From CAZWZG01 sp964638245 (GTDB lineage: Bacteria > Pseudomonadota > Alphaproteobacteria > Rhodobacterales > Rhodobacteraceae), in contig CAZWZG010000045.1 in the NCBI GenBank assembly GCA_964638245.1, forward strand, positions 1 through 19,110: 19,110 nt of DNA. The letters are read 5' to 3'. The position numbers and the translations under genes were made by a program. Of this stretch, positions 13,233 to 19,110 are shown in pieces. Within the stretch, counting starts at the first letter, position 1. Each line of letters starts with the position of its first letter. The notes beneath the pieces were generated by a model that saw nothing but the letters and a program-made list of their open reading frames with translations, did no database searches and was not told where the DNA came from.

Positions 13233-13655
13233 ATGACCCTCCCCCACCCGGATATTCACAGCGACACTCCGACAAAGCGTTTGTTGGCCTGGATCGTGGA
13301 CACAGTGATCATCGCGATCCCCACAATGATCATCGTTGCCATGACGCTCTTTATCGCCACCCCGCTGGCCCCCTTCATCTTCGCGGTTCTCAGCTTTCTT
13401 TACCGCTGGGTGACCCTCGCCCAAGGCTCAGCCACGCTCGGCATGCGGCTCTTTGCAGTGTCGATCCGCAACCTTGATGGAAGCCCATTGGACAATACGA
13501 CCGCCTTCCTTCATGTGGCCGGGTTCTTCGTTTCGGTTGCCATCTTCCCGCTGCAACTCATCTCGATCGGCCTGATGCTGATCACCGAGCGCAAGCAGGG
13601 TCTGACCGACCACATCCTCGGCACTGCCGCGTTCAATAACAGCGCACGGTTTTAA
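13233..13655 (+). CDS. RDD family membrane protein
   Basis: A 140-residue integral membrane protein of the RDD family, in which some members are transporters or channels, but most have no proven role. Motifs are TKRLLAWIVDTVI (14-26), giving R16 and D23, three or so hydrophobic helices (IIAIPTMIIVAMTLFI, APFIFAVLSFLYRW, and LHVAGFFVSVAIFPLQLISI), and the closing GLTDHILGTAAFN, which is typical. I chose ATG at 13233 rather than 13224 because a perfect TATAAT overlaps the earlier codon and no ribosome-binding site precedes either. The protein could therefore be translated from a leaderless message. It is not clearly part of the DUF2852 operon because a probable terminator separates them. It is followed by ate/bpt, after a 70-bp gap. 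Confidence 0.85.
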   Translation: MTLPHPDIHSDTPTKRLLAWIVDTVIIAIPTMIIVAMTLFIATPLAPFIFAVLSFLYRWVTLAQGSATLGMRLFAVSIRNLDGSPLDNTTAFLHVAGFFVSVAIFPLQLISIGLMLITERKQGLTDHILGTAAFNNSARF

Positions 13656-13725
13656 TTCCCCAAAATCGGGGATTGCCCCCGGATGAATGAGATTGTTAGG
13701 CTATGGGCAGGAGGACGTCGCTTCC

Positions 13726-14556
13726 ATGCGTCACACGCTGCCCATCGCTCCGCAGTTCTACGTGACTGCACCCCAACCCTGCCCTTATCTTGAAGGGCGG
13801 ATGGAGCGGAAATTGTTCACCGCGCTTCAGGGGGAATATGCCGGCAAGCTGAACGATTCCCTGTCACAACAAGGGTTTCGCCGGTCCCAGAACGTCCTTT
13901 ACCGCCCGTCCTGTGCAGAGTGCTCGGCCTGTCTGTCCGCGCGGATCCGGGTTGAAGACTTCAAACCGTCCAAATCCCAACGCCGCACGCTCAATCGCAA
14001 CGCGGCGTTGTATCGCGAAGCCACATCCCCTTGGGCGACCGAAGAACAGTATGCGCTGTTCCGTGCCTATCTCGACAGCCGTCATGCAGATGGTGGGATG
14101 TCGGATATGGATATTTTCGAATTCGCGGCGATGATCGAAGAAACACCGATCCGCAGCCGCGTCATCGAATACAAGCGCACGGACGAGGATGGCGAGGCCG
14201 AGCTGATGGCCGTTTGCCTGACGGACGTCCTCGAAGACGGGTTGTCGATGGTGTATTCGTTCTACGATCCCGCCACGACCGCTTCCAGCCTGGGAACCTA
14301 TGTCATCCTCGATCATGTCGAGATCGCGCGGGAAGCAGGCCTACCTTATGTCTATCTTGGCTACTGGGTCCCGGGTTCAGCCAAAATGGGCTACAAGAAG
14401 AACTTCTCAGCGCTTGAAGTCTATTCGCGCGGCGAATGGCAGCGCGTTGATGATCCCGACACCTTCACCTCGGACACGCACCCGCTGTCGACCGATCCGA
14501 TCGCGGAACAAGTGGCGCGCATCAACCTTCCGGACTCGCGTCCAACCCGCGCCTGA
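13726..14556 (+). CDS. bpt: Aspartate/glutamate leucyl- or arginyltransferase (Ate/Bpt)
   Basis: A 276-residue protein transferring an amino acid from tRNA to the N-terminus of proteins, marking them for the N-degron pathway and ClpAP. I chose ATG at 13726 (MRHTLPIAPQFYVTAPQPCP), the standard family beginning; AGGAGG at 13709 precedes it. A longer frame from 13687 lacks homology. The four conserved cysteines C19, C63, C66 and C69 (PCPY and CAECSAC) likely bind metal or an iron-sulfur cluster, and YRPSCAECSACLSARI, FYDPATTASSLGTYVILDHV and YVYLGYWVPGSAKMGYK are family blocks. Bacterial Bpt usually moves leucine onto Asp/Glu N-termini; arginyl donors are also annotated in this lineage. There is no operon partner in view. 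Confidence 0.93.
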   Translation: MRHTLPIAPQFYVTAPQPCPYLEGRMERKLFTALQGEYAGKLNDSLSQQGFRRSQNVLYRPSCAECSACLSARIRVEDFKPSKSQRRTLNRNAALYREATSPWATEEQYALFRAYLDSRHADGGMSDMDIFEFAAMIEETPIRSRVIEYKRTDEDGEAELMAVCLTDVLEDGLSMVYSFYDPATTASSLGTYVILDHVEIAREAGLPYVYLGYWVPGSAKMGYKKNFSALEVYSRGEWQRVDDPDTFTSDTHPLSTDPIAEQVARINLPDSRPTRA

Positions 14557-14568
14557 GCCCCTTCACCG

Positions 14569-14582
14569 AATTTTCGAAAATT
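14569..14582. repeat. Perfect 14-bp AT-rich palindrome
   Basis: AATTTTCGAAAATT, just after the ate/bpt gene, is fully self-complementary. It lies about 35 bp before the ilv -35 box. It could be an operator, part of a terminator or chance; nothing further supports a role. The rest of the 14557-14806 gap is described under the terminator, promoter, leader and attenuator. Confidence 0.4.
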
Positions 14583-14612
14583 GCGTAGCTGAGGGCGCTG
14601 GCGCAACTTTTT
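14581..14612 (+). terminator. Weak possible terminator of ate/bpt
   Basis: TTGCG-T-AGC (14581-14589) can pair with GCT-GG-CGCAA, with one mismatch or bulge, and is followed by C and five T (14608-14612). The bulge makes it less certain. It is placed between ate/bpt and the ilv promoter, where a terminator is expected. Confidence 0.35.
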
Positions 14613-14616
14613 GCTG

Positions 14617-14645
14617 TTGACGCTCTGCGAATCCCGACATACCGT
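14617..14645 (+). promoter_or_regulatory. Predicted promoter of the ilv operon
   Basis: TTGACG (14617-14622, five of six) and TACCGT (14640-14645, three of six) are 17 bp apart, predicting a start near 14652. This leaves room for a leader of about 155 bases with the leader peptide and attenuator before ilvB. Confidence 0.5.
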
Positions 14646-14671
14646 CCCCGAACGAAAATGGAGGACAAGGC

Positions 14672-14719
14672 GTGAAAAGCCTAATCGTAGTCGTAGGAAA
14701 TGGGTGCATGGGCCGGTAA
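14672..14719 (+). CDS. ilvL: ilv leader peptide (15 residues)
   Basis: GTG at 14672 encodes MKSLIVVVGNGCMGR and stops at TAA 14717. GGAGGA at 14660-14665 is an excellent ribosome-binding site six bases before it. The key signal is five consecutive branched-chain codons: Leu CTA, Ile ATC, Val GTA, GTC, GTA. CTA and GTA appear scarce in neighbouring genes, making stalling on low charged tRNA more likely. Together with the downstream antiterminator and terminator, this is what classical leader-peptide control of branched-chain amino acid genes looks like. The gene symbol is by analogy with enteric ilvL; this is not a sequence homologue. Chance cannot be excluded for a 15-codon frame, but position, ribosome-binding site and codon content agree. 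Confidence 0.8.
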   Translation: MKSLIVVVGNGCMGR

Positions 14720-14774
14720 CGGAACTCCATAACGGAACCGCATGCGCCCCCGACCAAAGACCGGGGGTTTTTTT
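14702..14774 (+). promoter_or_regulatory. Transcription attenuator of ilvBN
   Basis: The terminator consists of CCCCCG (14747-14752) and CGGGGG (14762-14767), followed by seven T (14768-14774). The competing antiterminator is GGGTGCATG (14702-14710), which pairs with CATGCGCCC (14741-14749) as nine pairs with one G-U, using up the first three C of the terminator arm. The GGGTGCATG arm lies in the last codons of the leader peptide. Ribosome stalling on Leu/Ile/Val codons should free it; a ribosome reaching the TAA should cover it and allow termination. A minor alternative hairpin pairs ATGGG (14708-14712) with TCCAT (14726-14730). Confidence 0.8.
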
Positions 14775-14807
14775 ATGTCTCGCAAGGAAAGAAGAGAGTT
14801 GAGCTGA
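14775..14807 (+). other. 10-codon open frame overlapping the ilvB start
   Basis: ATG at 14775, immediately after the terminator's T-run, encodes MSRKERRELS; its TGA overlaps the ilvB ATG as TGATG. Such an arrangement could couple translation to ilvB. However, no proper ribosome-binding site precedes the ATG, only GGGGG in the terminator stem, so this may be coincidence. Confidence 0.3.
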
Positions 14808-16564
14808 TGTCGGACGCGATGACCGGAGCAAAGATGGTTGTAAAAGCGCTGAAGGATCAGGGTGTCGAAGTGGTCTTCGGCTACCCGGGCGGCGCCGTGC
14901 TACCGATCTATGACGAGATCTTTCAGCAAAACGAAATTCAGCACATCCTTGTCCGCCACGAGCAAGGCGCCGTGCATGCCGCAGAAGGCTATGCGCGTTC
15001 GACCGGAAAGGTCGGCGTTGCTCTGGTGACGTCTGGTCCTGGTGCGACGAATGCGGTTACCGGGCTGACTGATGCCTTGATGGACTCGATCCCGATCATC
15101 GTACTGTCGGGTCAGGTCCCGACCTTCATGATCGGCAACGATGCCTTTCAGGAAGCTGATACCGTCGGCATCACTCGTCCCTGCACGAAGCACAACTGGC
15201 TGGTCAAAGAGACCGAGCAATTGTCCGACGTGATACATCAAGCCTTTCATGTCGCCCAAAACGGCCGTCCCGGTCCGGTTCTCGTGGATATTCCAAAGGA
15301 TGTTCAGTTCGCCACTGGCAACTACACTTCTCCGGCCAAGGCCCGCACGTCGCATTATTCACCCAAAGTGAAGGGCGACATCGACGTCATCACGCAACTG
15401 GTCGAAGCCATGGAAAAGGCCGAGCGACCGGTTTTCTACACCGGCGGCGGCGTGATCAACTCAGGCGATGCGGCCACACAGTTGCTGCGCGAACTTGTCG
15501 ACGCGACGGGTTTTCCGATCACGTCCACCCTTATGGGACTGGGCTGTTATCCGGCGTCCGGCAAAAACTGGCTGGGCATGTTGGGAATGCACGGGCTTTA
15601 TGAAGCCAACCTCGCCATGCATGGCTGCGACCTGATGATCAACATCGGCGCGCGCTTTGACGACCGGATCACAGGCCGGGTGCAGGATTTCTCGCCCAAG
15701 TCGAAAAAGGCGCATGTCGATATCGACCCCTCGTCCATCAACAAGGTGATCCATGTTGATATGCCCATCATCGGCGATGTGGCCCACGTGCTTGAGGACA
15801 TGCTGCGCATCTGGAAATCACGCGGGCGCAAAACGAACAGCGCGGCGGTCGCGAAATGGTGGGGCCAGATCGAAGAATGGCGCAAGGTTGACTGCTTGAA
15901 GTTCAAGCAGGAAGGCACTGTCATCAAACCACAATACGCGCTGACGCGCCTAGAAGAGCTGACAAAGCACCGCAAGGATCGCTACATCTGCACCGAGGTT
16001 GGTCAGCACCAGATGTGGGCCGCGCAGTACCTCGGCTTTGAGGATCCAAATCGCTGGATGACGTCGGGTGGCCTGGGAACCATGGGCTACGGGTTCCCGG
16101 CTTCGATTGGCGTGCAGATGGCGCACCCGGAAGCTTTGGTCATCAACGTCGCTGGTGAAGCCTCCTGGCTGATGAACATGCAGGAAATGGGGACGGCCGT
16201 GCAGTTCCGCCTGCCCGTCAAACAGTTCATCCTCAATAACGAGCGCCTCGGCATGGTCCGCCAGTGGCAGGAACTGCTGCATGGAGAGCGCTATTCCAGC
16301 TCATGGTCAGAAGCCCTGCCCGATTTCGTCAAACTGGCGGAGGCTTTTGGGGCCAAGGGCATCTACTGCGACAACGCCGCCGATCTGGACGACGCGATCA
16401 TGGAGATGCTGAACCATGACGGTCCGGTGATCTTCGACTGCGCGGTGACCAAGCATGAAAACTGCTTCCCGATGATCCCGTCAGGCGAGCCGCACAACAA
16501 AATGCTCTTGGGTGAGGCTTCGACGAAAGATGCCATCGGCAACACGGGGGCGGTGCTCGTCTGA
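14807..16564 (+). CDS. ilvB: Acetohydroxyacid (acetolactate) synthase large subunit
   Basis: A 585-residue thiamine-diphosphate and FAD enzyme that condenses pyruvate into acetolactate, or pyruvate and 2-ketobutyrate into acetohydroxybutyrate, the first common step for valine, leucine and isoleucine. E52 in VRHEQGAVHAAEGYAR is the catalytic glutamate. SGPGATNAVTGLTDALMDS (76-94) and GARFDDRITGRVQDF (281-295) are family blocks. The thiamine-diphosphate/magnesium motif reads GEAS (450-453) followed by NN (477-478), whereas GDG or GDA is more usual. It is downstream of the attenuator and 19 bp before ilvN, the regulatory subunit. The frame starts at ATG 14807 with a purine-rich GAAAGAAGAGAG upstream. 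Identity is secure; ilvB and ilvI-type naming cannot be separated here. Confidence 0.97.
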   Translation: MSDAMTGAKMVVKALKDQGVEVVFGYPGGAVLPIYDEIFQQNEIQHILVRHEQGAVHAAEGYARSTGKVGVALVTSGPGATNAVTGLTDALMDSIPIIVLSGQVPTFMIGNDAFQEADTVGITRPCTKHNWLVKETEQLSDVIHQAFHVAQNGRPGPVLVDIPKDVQFATGNYTSPAKARTSHYSPKVKGDIDVITQLVEAMEKAERPVFYTGGGVINSGDAATQLLRELVDATGFPITSTLMGLGCYPASGKNWLGMLGMHGLYEANLAMHGCDLMINIGARFDDRITGRVQDFSPKSKKAHVDIDPSSINKVIHVDMPIIGDVAHVLEDMLRIWKSRGRKTNSAAVAKWWGQIEEWRKVDCLKFKQEGTVIKPQYALTRLEELTKHRKDRYICTEVGQHQMWAAQYLGFEDPNRWMTSGGLGTMGYGFPASIGVQMAHPEALVINVAGEASWLMNMQEMGTAVQFRLPVKQFILNNERLGMVRQWQELLHGERYSSSWSEALPDFVKLAEAFGAKGIYCDNAADLDDAIMEMLNHDGPVIFDCAVTKHENCFPMIPSGEPHNKMLLGEASTKDAIGNTGAVLV

Positions 16565-16583
16565 GCGCCGGAGGGGAAACGGT

Positions 16584-17147
16584 ATGTCTGCTCTAAGAAT
16601 CAAAAAAGGCGCGTCGAGCCATTCGGCCTATGACCTTCGCGACTATCACGAGAAGGGTGTCGAACGGCACACGCTTGCGGTCGTTGTCGACAACGAAGCT
16701 GGCGTGCTGGCGCGCGTGATCGGGTTGTTTTCGGGGCGCGGGTACAACATCGAAAGCCTGACGGTTGCCGAGATCGACCACGAAGGGCACCGTTCACGCA
16801 TCACGATCGTCACGACTGGGACGCCAAGCGTCATCGAACAGATCAAAGCACAGCTCGCCCGCATCGTGCCGGTGCATGAAGTGCATGATCTGACGGTCGA
16901 AGGCGCGTCGGTGGAAAGAGAACTGGCGCTTTTGAAAGTGGCAGGTACCGGTGAAAAACGTGTTGAGGCGCTGCGGCTTGCTGATATTTTCCGGGCCAAT
17001 GCCGTTGATACGACGCTCGAAAGCTTTGTGTTCGAGATCACTGGAACGCCCGCCAAGATCGACGCTTTCGCGGACCTCATGCGGCCACTTGGCCTCGTTG
17101 AAATCGCCCGGACCGGCGTTGCCGCACTTTCTCGCGGGACGGATTGA
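16584..17147 (+). CDS. ilvN: Acetolactate synthase small (regulatory) subunit
   Basis: A 187-residue regulatory subunit that increases the activity of IlvB and confers feedback inhibition by valine. The ACT domain spans about residues 28-102 with LAVVVDNEAGVLARVIGLFS and GRGYNIESLTVAEID; the second half (VEALRLADIFRANAVDTTLE, FEITGTPAKIDAFADLMRPL) is the usual C-terminal domain. An extra N-terminal stretch of about 27 residues precedes the ACT domain compared with the shorter enteric IlvH. ATG at 16584 is fixed by GGAGGGG ending 7 bases upstream. It follows ilvB by 19 bp and its stop overlaps the start of the glycosyltransferase (ATGA, 17144-17147), so the three genes are one transcription unit. 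Confidence 0.96.
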   Translation: MSALRIKKGASSHSAYDLRDYHEKGVERHTLAVVVDNEAGVLARVIGLFSGRGYNIESLTVAEIDHEGHRSRITIVTTGTPSVIEQIKAQLARIVPVHEVHDLTVEGASVERELALLKVAGTGEKRVEALRLADIFRANAVDTTLESFVFEITGTPAKIDAFADLMRPLGLVEIARTGVAALSRGTD

Positions 17148-18205
17148 TGACCCTGTTGAACCGCGTTCGTGCAAATGCGCGACGCATTCTGAACCCCCGA
17201 CAATCGGCAATGGAGGCCGAAGCACGCTCAACGCGTGAAGCTCTTGCCGCCGTCTTTGCCACTGGAGAAACAAGCGCGCTTCGCGGCGCGTTCCAAAGCG
17301 CTTCAAATGCGGTCCGCGAACCCATTCTTGCGTATTGCAAGACATGTTCTGATATCGCGGAACCAGACAATCACCTCATCATCGTTCCAAGCACTATGCG
17401 TGGTCGAGCTGAGCACTTTCACCATTTTTTCAACGGATTCCTTCTTCCGCTGATCCTCCGGATGGAAACTGCTCCGTTTTCCAAAACCAAAACCATCCAT
17501 GTGCCCGACGTCGGACCCATGAATGGAATTCTGGATGATGTTCTGGAGCATTACGATTTGGAGCACGTCGTCCGCTATCCGGCACTGCTTATTCCCTATC
17601 AGCGGGCCCCTCAGCGCATCGAGCGGGCTCACCTACTCGGCATGGACCGCGTCCACAAAAATAGAAACTGGTTCCAACCCCACGAAATCGAAAGATTCAA
17701 GCAATTCGCTGACGATTTTGCGCCTGCAAGCGCCCAAACACCGCTGGATGTCCTCCTGCTCGTTCGTAAGCCGGCAGAAGACTACTATCGCTCCGAAAGC
17801 TACGTTGAGCGCTACAAGCATGTCTCAAGCTACAAGTTGGCGGGTGCCGACAGGCGTAGCGTGGCAAACCCGAAAGAGATAGCGAGCGCTATCAGTCAAA
17901 ACCTTGAAGTCCAAAGTGCTGTTCTTGAAGATCTATCTTTCCGTGAACAAATCGCATTGTTTCGTCGGGCTCGGGTCGTAGTGGGGCAACATGGTGCTGG
18001 TTTGAATGGCTTGGTTTGGTCCAAGCCTGAGGCCCGTGTGCTCGAAATCATTCCTCTCGATCGCACCGAAAATGCCGTGACGTTCTTTCGGGTGCTTGCT
18101 GAGCATATGGGACAAAAACACACCTACCTCGTTCAGGAAGGTGACCATGACGCCGTTGATCCTCAGGCCGTCGCAGATTTGGTGACATTCCTATTGCACG
18201 CCTGA
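17144..18205 (+). CDS. Glycosyltransferase family 61 protein
   Basis: A 353-residue protein with the family 61 (DUF563) core: ADRRSVANPKEIASAIS, then LSFREQIALFRRARVVVGQH, and GQHGAGLNGLVWSKPEARVL (280-299), with the conserved HGAGLNG motif around H282. It likely adds sugars to a surface glycan; donor and acceptor are unknown. It starts inside ilvN's stop (ATGA), which is unexpected as ilvC is the usual neighbour. No signal peptide or membrane helix is apparent. GC is lower here: four sampled 60-base lines total 120 of 240 GC, against about 65% in the end of ilvN. That suggests recent acquisition or relaxed selection. Translation coupling implies it is now expressed with, and attenuated by, the ilv operon. 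A GC-rich hairpin follows. Confidence 0.85.
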   Translation: MMTLLNRVRANARRILNPRQSAMEAEARSTREALAAVFATGETSALRGAFQSASNAVREPILAYCKTCSDIAEPDNHLIIVPSTMRGRAEHFHHFFNGFLLPLILRMETAPFSKTKTIHVPDVGPMNGILDDVLEHYDLEHVVRYPALLIPYQRAPQRIERAHLLGMDRVHKNRNWFQPHEIERFKQFADDFAPASAQTPLDVLLLVRKPAEDYYRSESYVERYKHVSSYKLAGADRRSVANPKEIASAISQNLEVQSAVLEDLSFREQIALFRRARVVVGQHGAGLNGLVWSKPEARVLEIIPLDRTENAVTFFRVLAEHMGQKHTYLVQEGDHDAVDPQAVADLVTFLLHA

Positions 18206-18220
18206 GAATGGGTCAGAAAG

Positions 18221-18242
18221 AAGGGGCCCCGAGGGGCCCCTT
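18221..18242. terminator. Likely terminator after the glycosyltransferase
   Basis: AAGGGGCCCC (18221-18230) and GGGGCCCCTT (18233-18242) form a near-perfect palindrome; a feasible hairpin has an eight-pair stem AAGGGGCC/GGCCCCTT and a six-base loop. Only TTGAGTTT follows, so termination may be imperfect; it could work for both strands. Confidence 0.65.
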
Positions 18243-18371
18243 GAGTTTCACTGATCAGGCTCATTCTGGTGTACCGCCCGGTTTTCTGCCTGCGGCCTGA
18301 TCCGCGTCAAGGGCGAGCGCACCCGCCCCGTGTAAGAGTGGGGGGACGAAAGTGCCGCCCCACCCTGTTCC
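18243..18371. other. Non-coding spacer between convergent genes
   Basis: 129 bp with no convincing gene. GATCAGGC (18253-18260) and GCCTGATC (18295-18302) form an 8-bp inverted repeat across a 34-base gap. Nearer nrdJ, GTGGGG (18338-18343) pairs with CCCCAC (18358-18363), possibly a weak minus-strand terminator without a T-run. Confidence 0.4.
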
Positions 18372-19110
18372 TTAGCTACACCCGGACGTCCCGCCGCAGG
18401 TATTGCACTTCATGCAGGTGCCGTTGCGCACCAGCGTGTAGTTTCCGCATTCGCCGCATGGGTCGCCTTCATAGCCCTGCATTTTGGCCTTGGTCTTGGC
18501 GTCCATCGTTACGGTCCCGCTTGCAATCGCGGTGCTCGTGGCTGCGGTTTCCGGGACCAGCGTCTGAAGCGTGGCGACCGGATCCGCGGCGCTGTCGAGC
18601 GCAACTGCTCCGGCCTGCCCGCCCTGCAGCACGACAAGTTCCTGAGGCAGACGGTTGCGGAGGTAGCCCGACGAGGCGACCTGTTTCAGGACCTCGATAG
18701 GATCGGAGCCGCCGCTGCCCGGAACTTCCGAGAAGTTGCGCTTGCCTTCTTCCTCACCCCGTCCAACGTCGTCGAACGCATGGCCTTCGGGGGCGACATG
18801 GGCCAGATCGGTGCGGTCGAGGTAGCTGACCGCCAGTTCGCGGAAGATGTAGTCGAGGATCGAGGTCGCGTTCTTGATCGAGTCGTTGCCCTGCACAAGG
18901 CCCGCGGGCTCGAACTTGGTAAAGGTGAACGCGTCGACGAATTCCTCAAGCGGAACGCCGTATTGCAGGCCAACCGACACCGCGATGGCAAAGTTGTTCA
19001 TCATCGCCCGGAAGCCAGCGCCTTCCTTGTGCATGTCGAGGAAGATTTCGCCCAGATTGCCGTCTTCGTACTCGCCGGTGCGCAGGTACACCTTGTGCCC
19101 GCCGACGATG
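18372..19110 (-). CDS. nrdJ: Vitamin B12-dependent ribonucleotide reductase, C-terminal part
   Basis: The frame is open through the right edge, so the N-terminal part and start lie outside; about 246 residues are visible. Conserved class II reductase blocks are VGGHKVYLRTGEYEDG, EIFLDMHKEGAGFRAMMNNF, AVSVGLQYGVPLEEFVDAFT and FEPAGLVQGNDSIKNATSIL. The last part ends with a cysteine-rich tail (CGECGNY, CMKCNTCGGTSGC), used in the family for redox exchange or zinc binding. The enzyme makes deoxynucleotides from ribonucleotides with adenosylcobalamin and does not need oxygen. It faces the glycosyltransferase. The catalytic and cobalamin-binding residues of the barrel are not in view. The GTG at 19091 is an internal codon, not the start. 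Confidence 0.95.
   Translation of the reverse strand, partial: IVGGHKVYLRTGEYEDGNLGEIFLDMHKEGAGFRAMMNNFAIAVSVGLQYGVPLEEFVDAFTFTKFEPAGLVQGNDSIKNATSILDYIFRELAVSYLDRTDLAHVAPEGHAFDDVGRGEEEGKRNFSEVPGSGGSDPIEVLKQVASSGYLRNRLPQELVVLQGGQAGAVALDSAADPVATLQTLVPETAATSTAIASGTVTMDAKTKAKMQGYEGDPCGECGNYTLVRNGTCMKCNTCGGTSGCS

Noticed and set aside
13657..13672. Terminator after the RDD gene
   Set aside because: TCCCC and GGGGA form only a five-pair stem and no T-run follows.
13687..13725. Longer start for ate/bpt
   Set aside because: The 13 added residues are outside the family pattern and AGGAGG precedes the ATG at 13726.
1..19110. CRISPR arrays, transposons, prophage, rRNA or tRNA genes
   Set aside because: No spaced direct repeats with unique spacers, no transposase or integrase frames and no tRNA-like or rRNA-like sequence was noticed; the only tandem repeat is the short 11-bp one.

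Overview
The window is a gene-dense, GC-rich chromosomal segment (hand-counted stretches are about 65% GC) from an alphaproteobacterium, most likely a Rhodobacterales/Roseobacter-group species. Supporting signs are lineage-typical small families (a DUF2927 protein, a 43-residue RSP_7527-like protein, an RSP_2648-like PIN protein, DUF2852 proteins), an Entner-Doudoroff edd-eda pair, GlnE, a bacterial arginyl/leucyl-transferase (Ate/Bpt) and a B12-dependent ribonucleotide reductase. No rRNA, tRNA, CRISPR array, insertion sequence or prophage gene was seen. This is mostly core chromosome; the novelty is chiefly in regulation and small genes.

Layout. (1) 1-2407, plus strand: the end of a DUF2927 gene, an unlisted 54-codon membrane protein and a CoxE-like VWA protein, joined with no spacing. 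(2) 2408-3273: a gap with an 11-bp repeat, then an M48 metalloprotease. (3) 3270-5598, minus strand: a coupled operon of lipoprotein, RlmI-like rRNA methyltransferase and PIN-domain protein. (4) 5664-5849, minus: a tiny RSP_7527-like gene with a strong terminator. (5) 6047-8509, plus: edd-eda behind a perfect LacI-type operator. (6) 8506-11572, minus: glnE and a small unknown gene. (7) 11651-14556, plus: a YbaK-type deacylase, two tandem DUF2852 membrane proteins behind a promoter flanked by two matching palindromes, an RDD membrane protein and ate/bpt. (8) 14617-18205, plus: a promoter, a leader peptide with a Leu-Ile-Val-Val-Val run, an attenuator, ilvB, ilvN and a coupled family 61 glycosyltransferase of lower GC. 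(9) 18372-19110, minus: the C-terminal part of nrdJ.

How the genes work together. edd and eda form the Entner-Doudoroff route from 6-phosphogluconate to pyruvate and glyceraldehyde 3-phosphate. ilvB and ilvN form acetohydroxyacid synthase, which uses pyruvate for branched-chain amino acids. Its leader has all the parts of classical transcription attenuation: a ribosome-binding site, Leu/Ile/Val codons including the scarce CTA and GTA, a 9-bp antiterminator and a terminator with seven T. GlnE tunes glutamine synthetase to nitrogen supply. The other genes are envelope or housekeeping functions.

The most notable observations are the ilv attenuator, the twin operators before the DUF2852 pair, the glycosyltransferase riding on the ilv operon, the 54-residue membrane protein wedged between DUF2927 and VWA genes, the 11-bp repeat, and two convergent gene pairs whose stop codons share one palindromic tetranucleotide. 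None is a proven new system; all come from reading the sequence alone.
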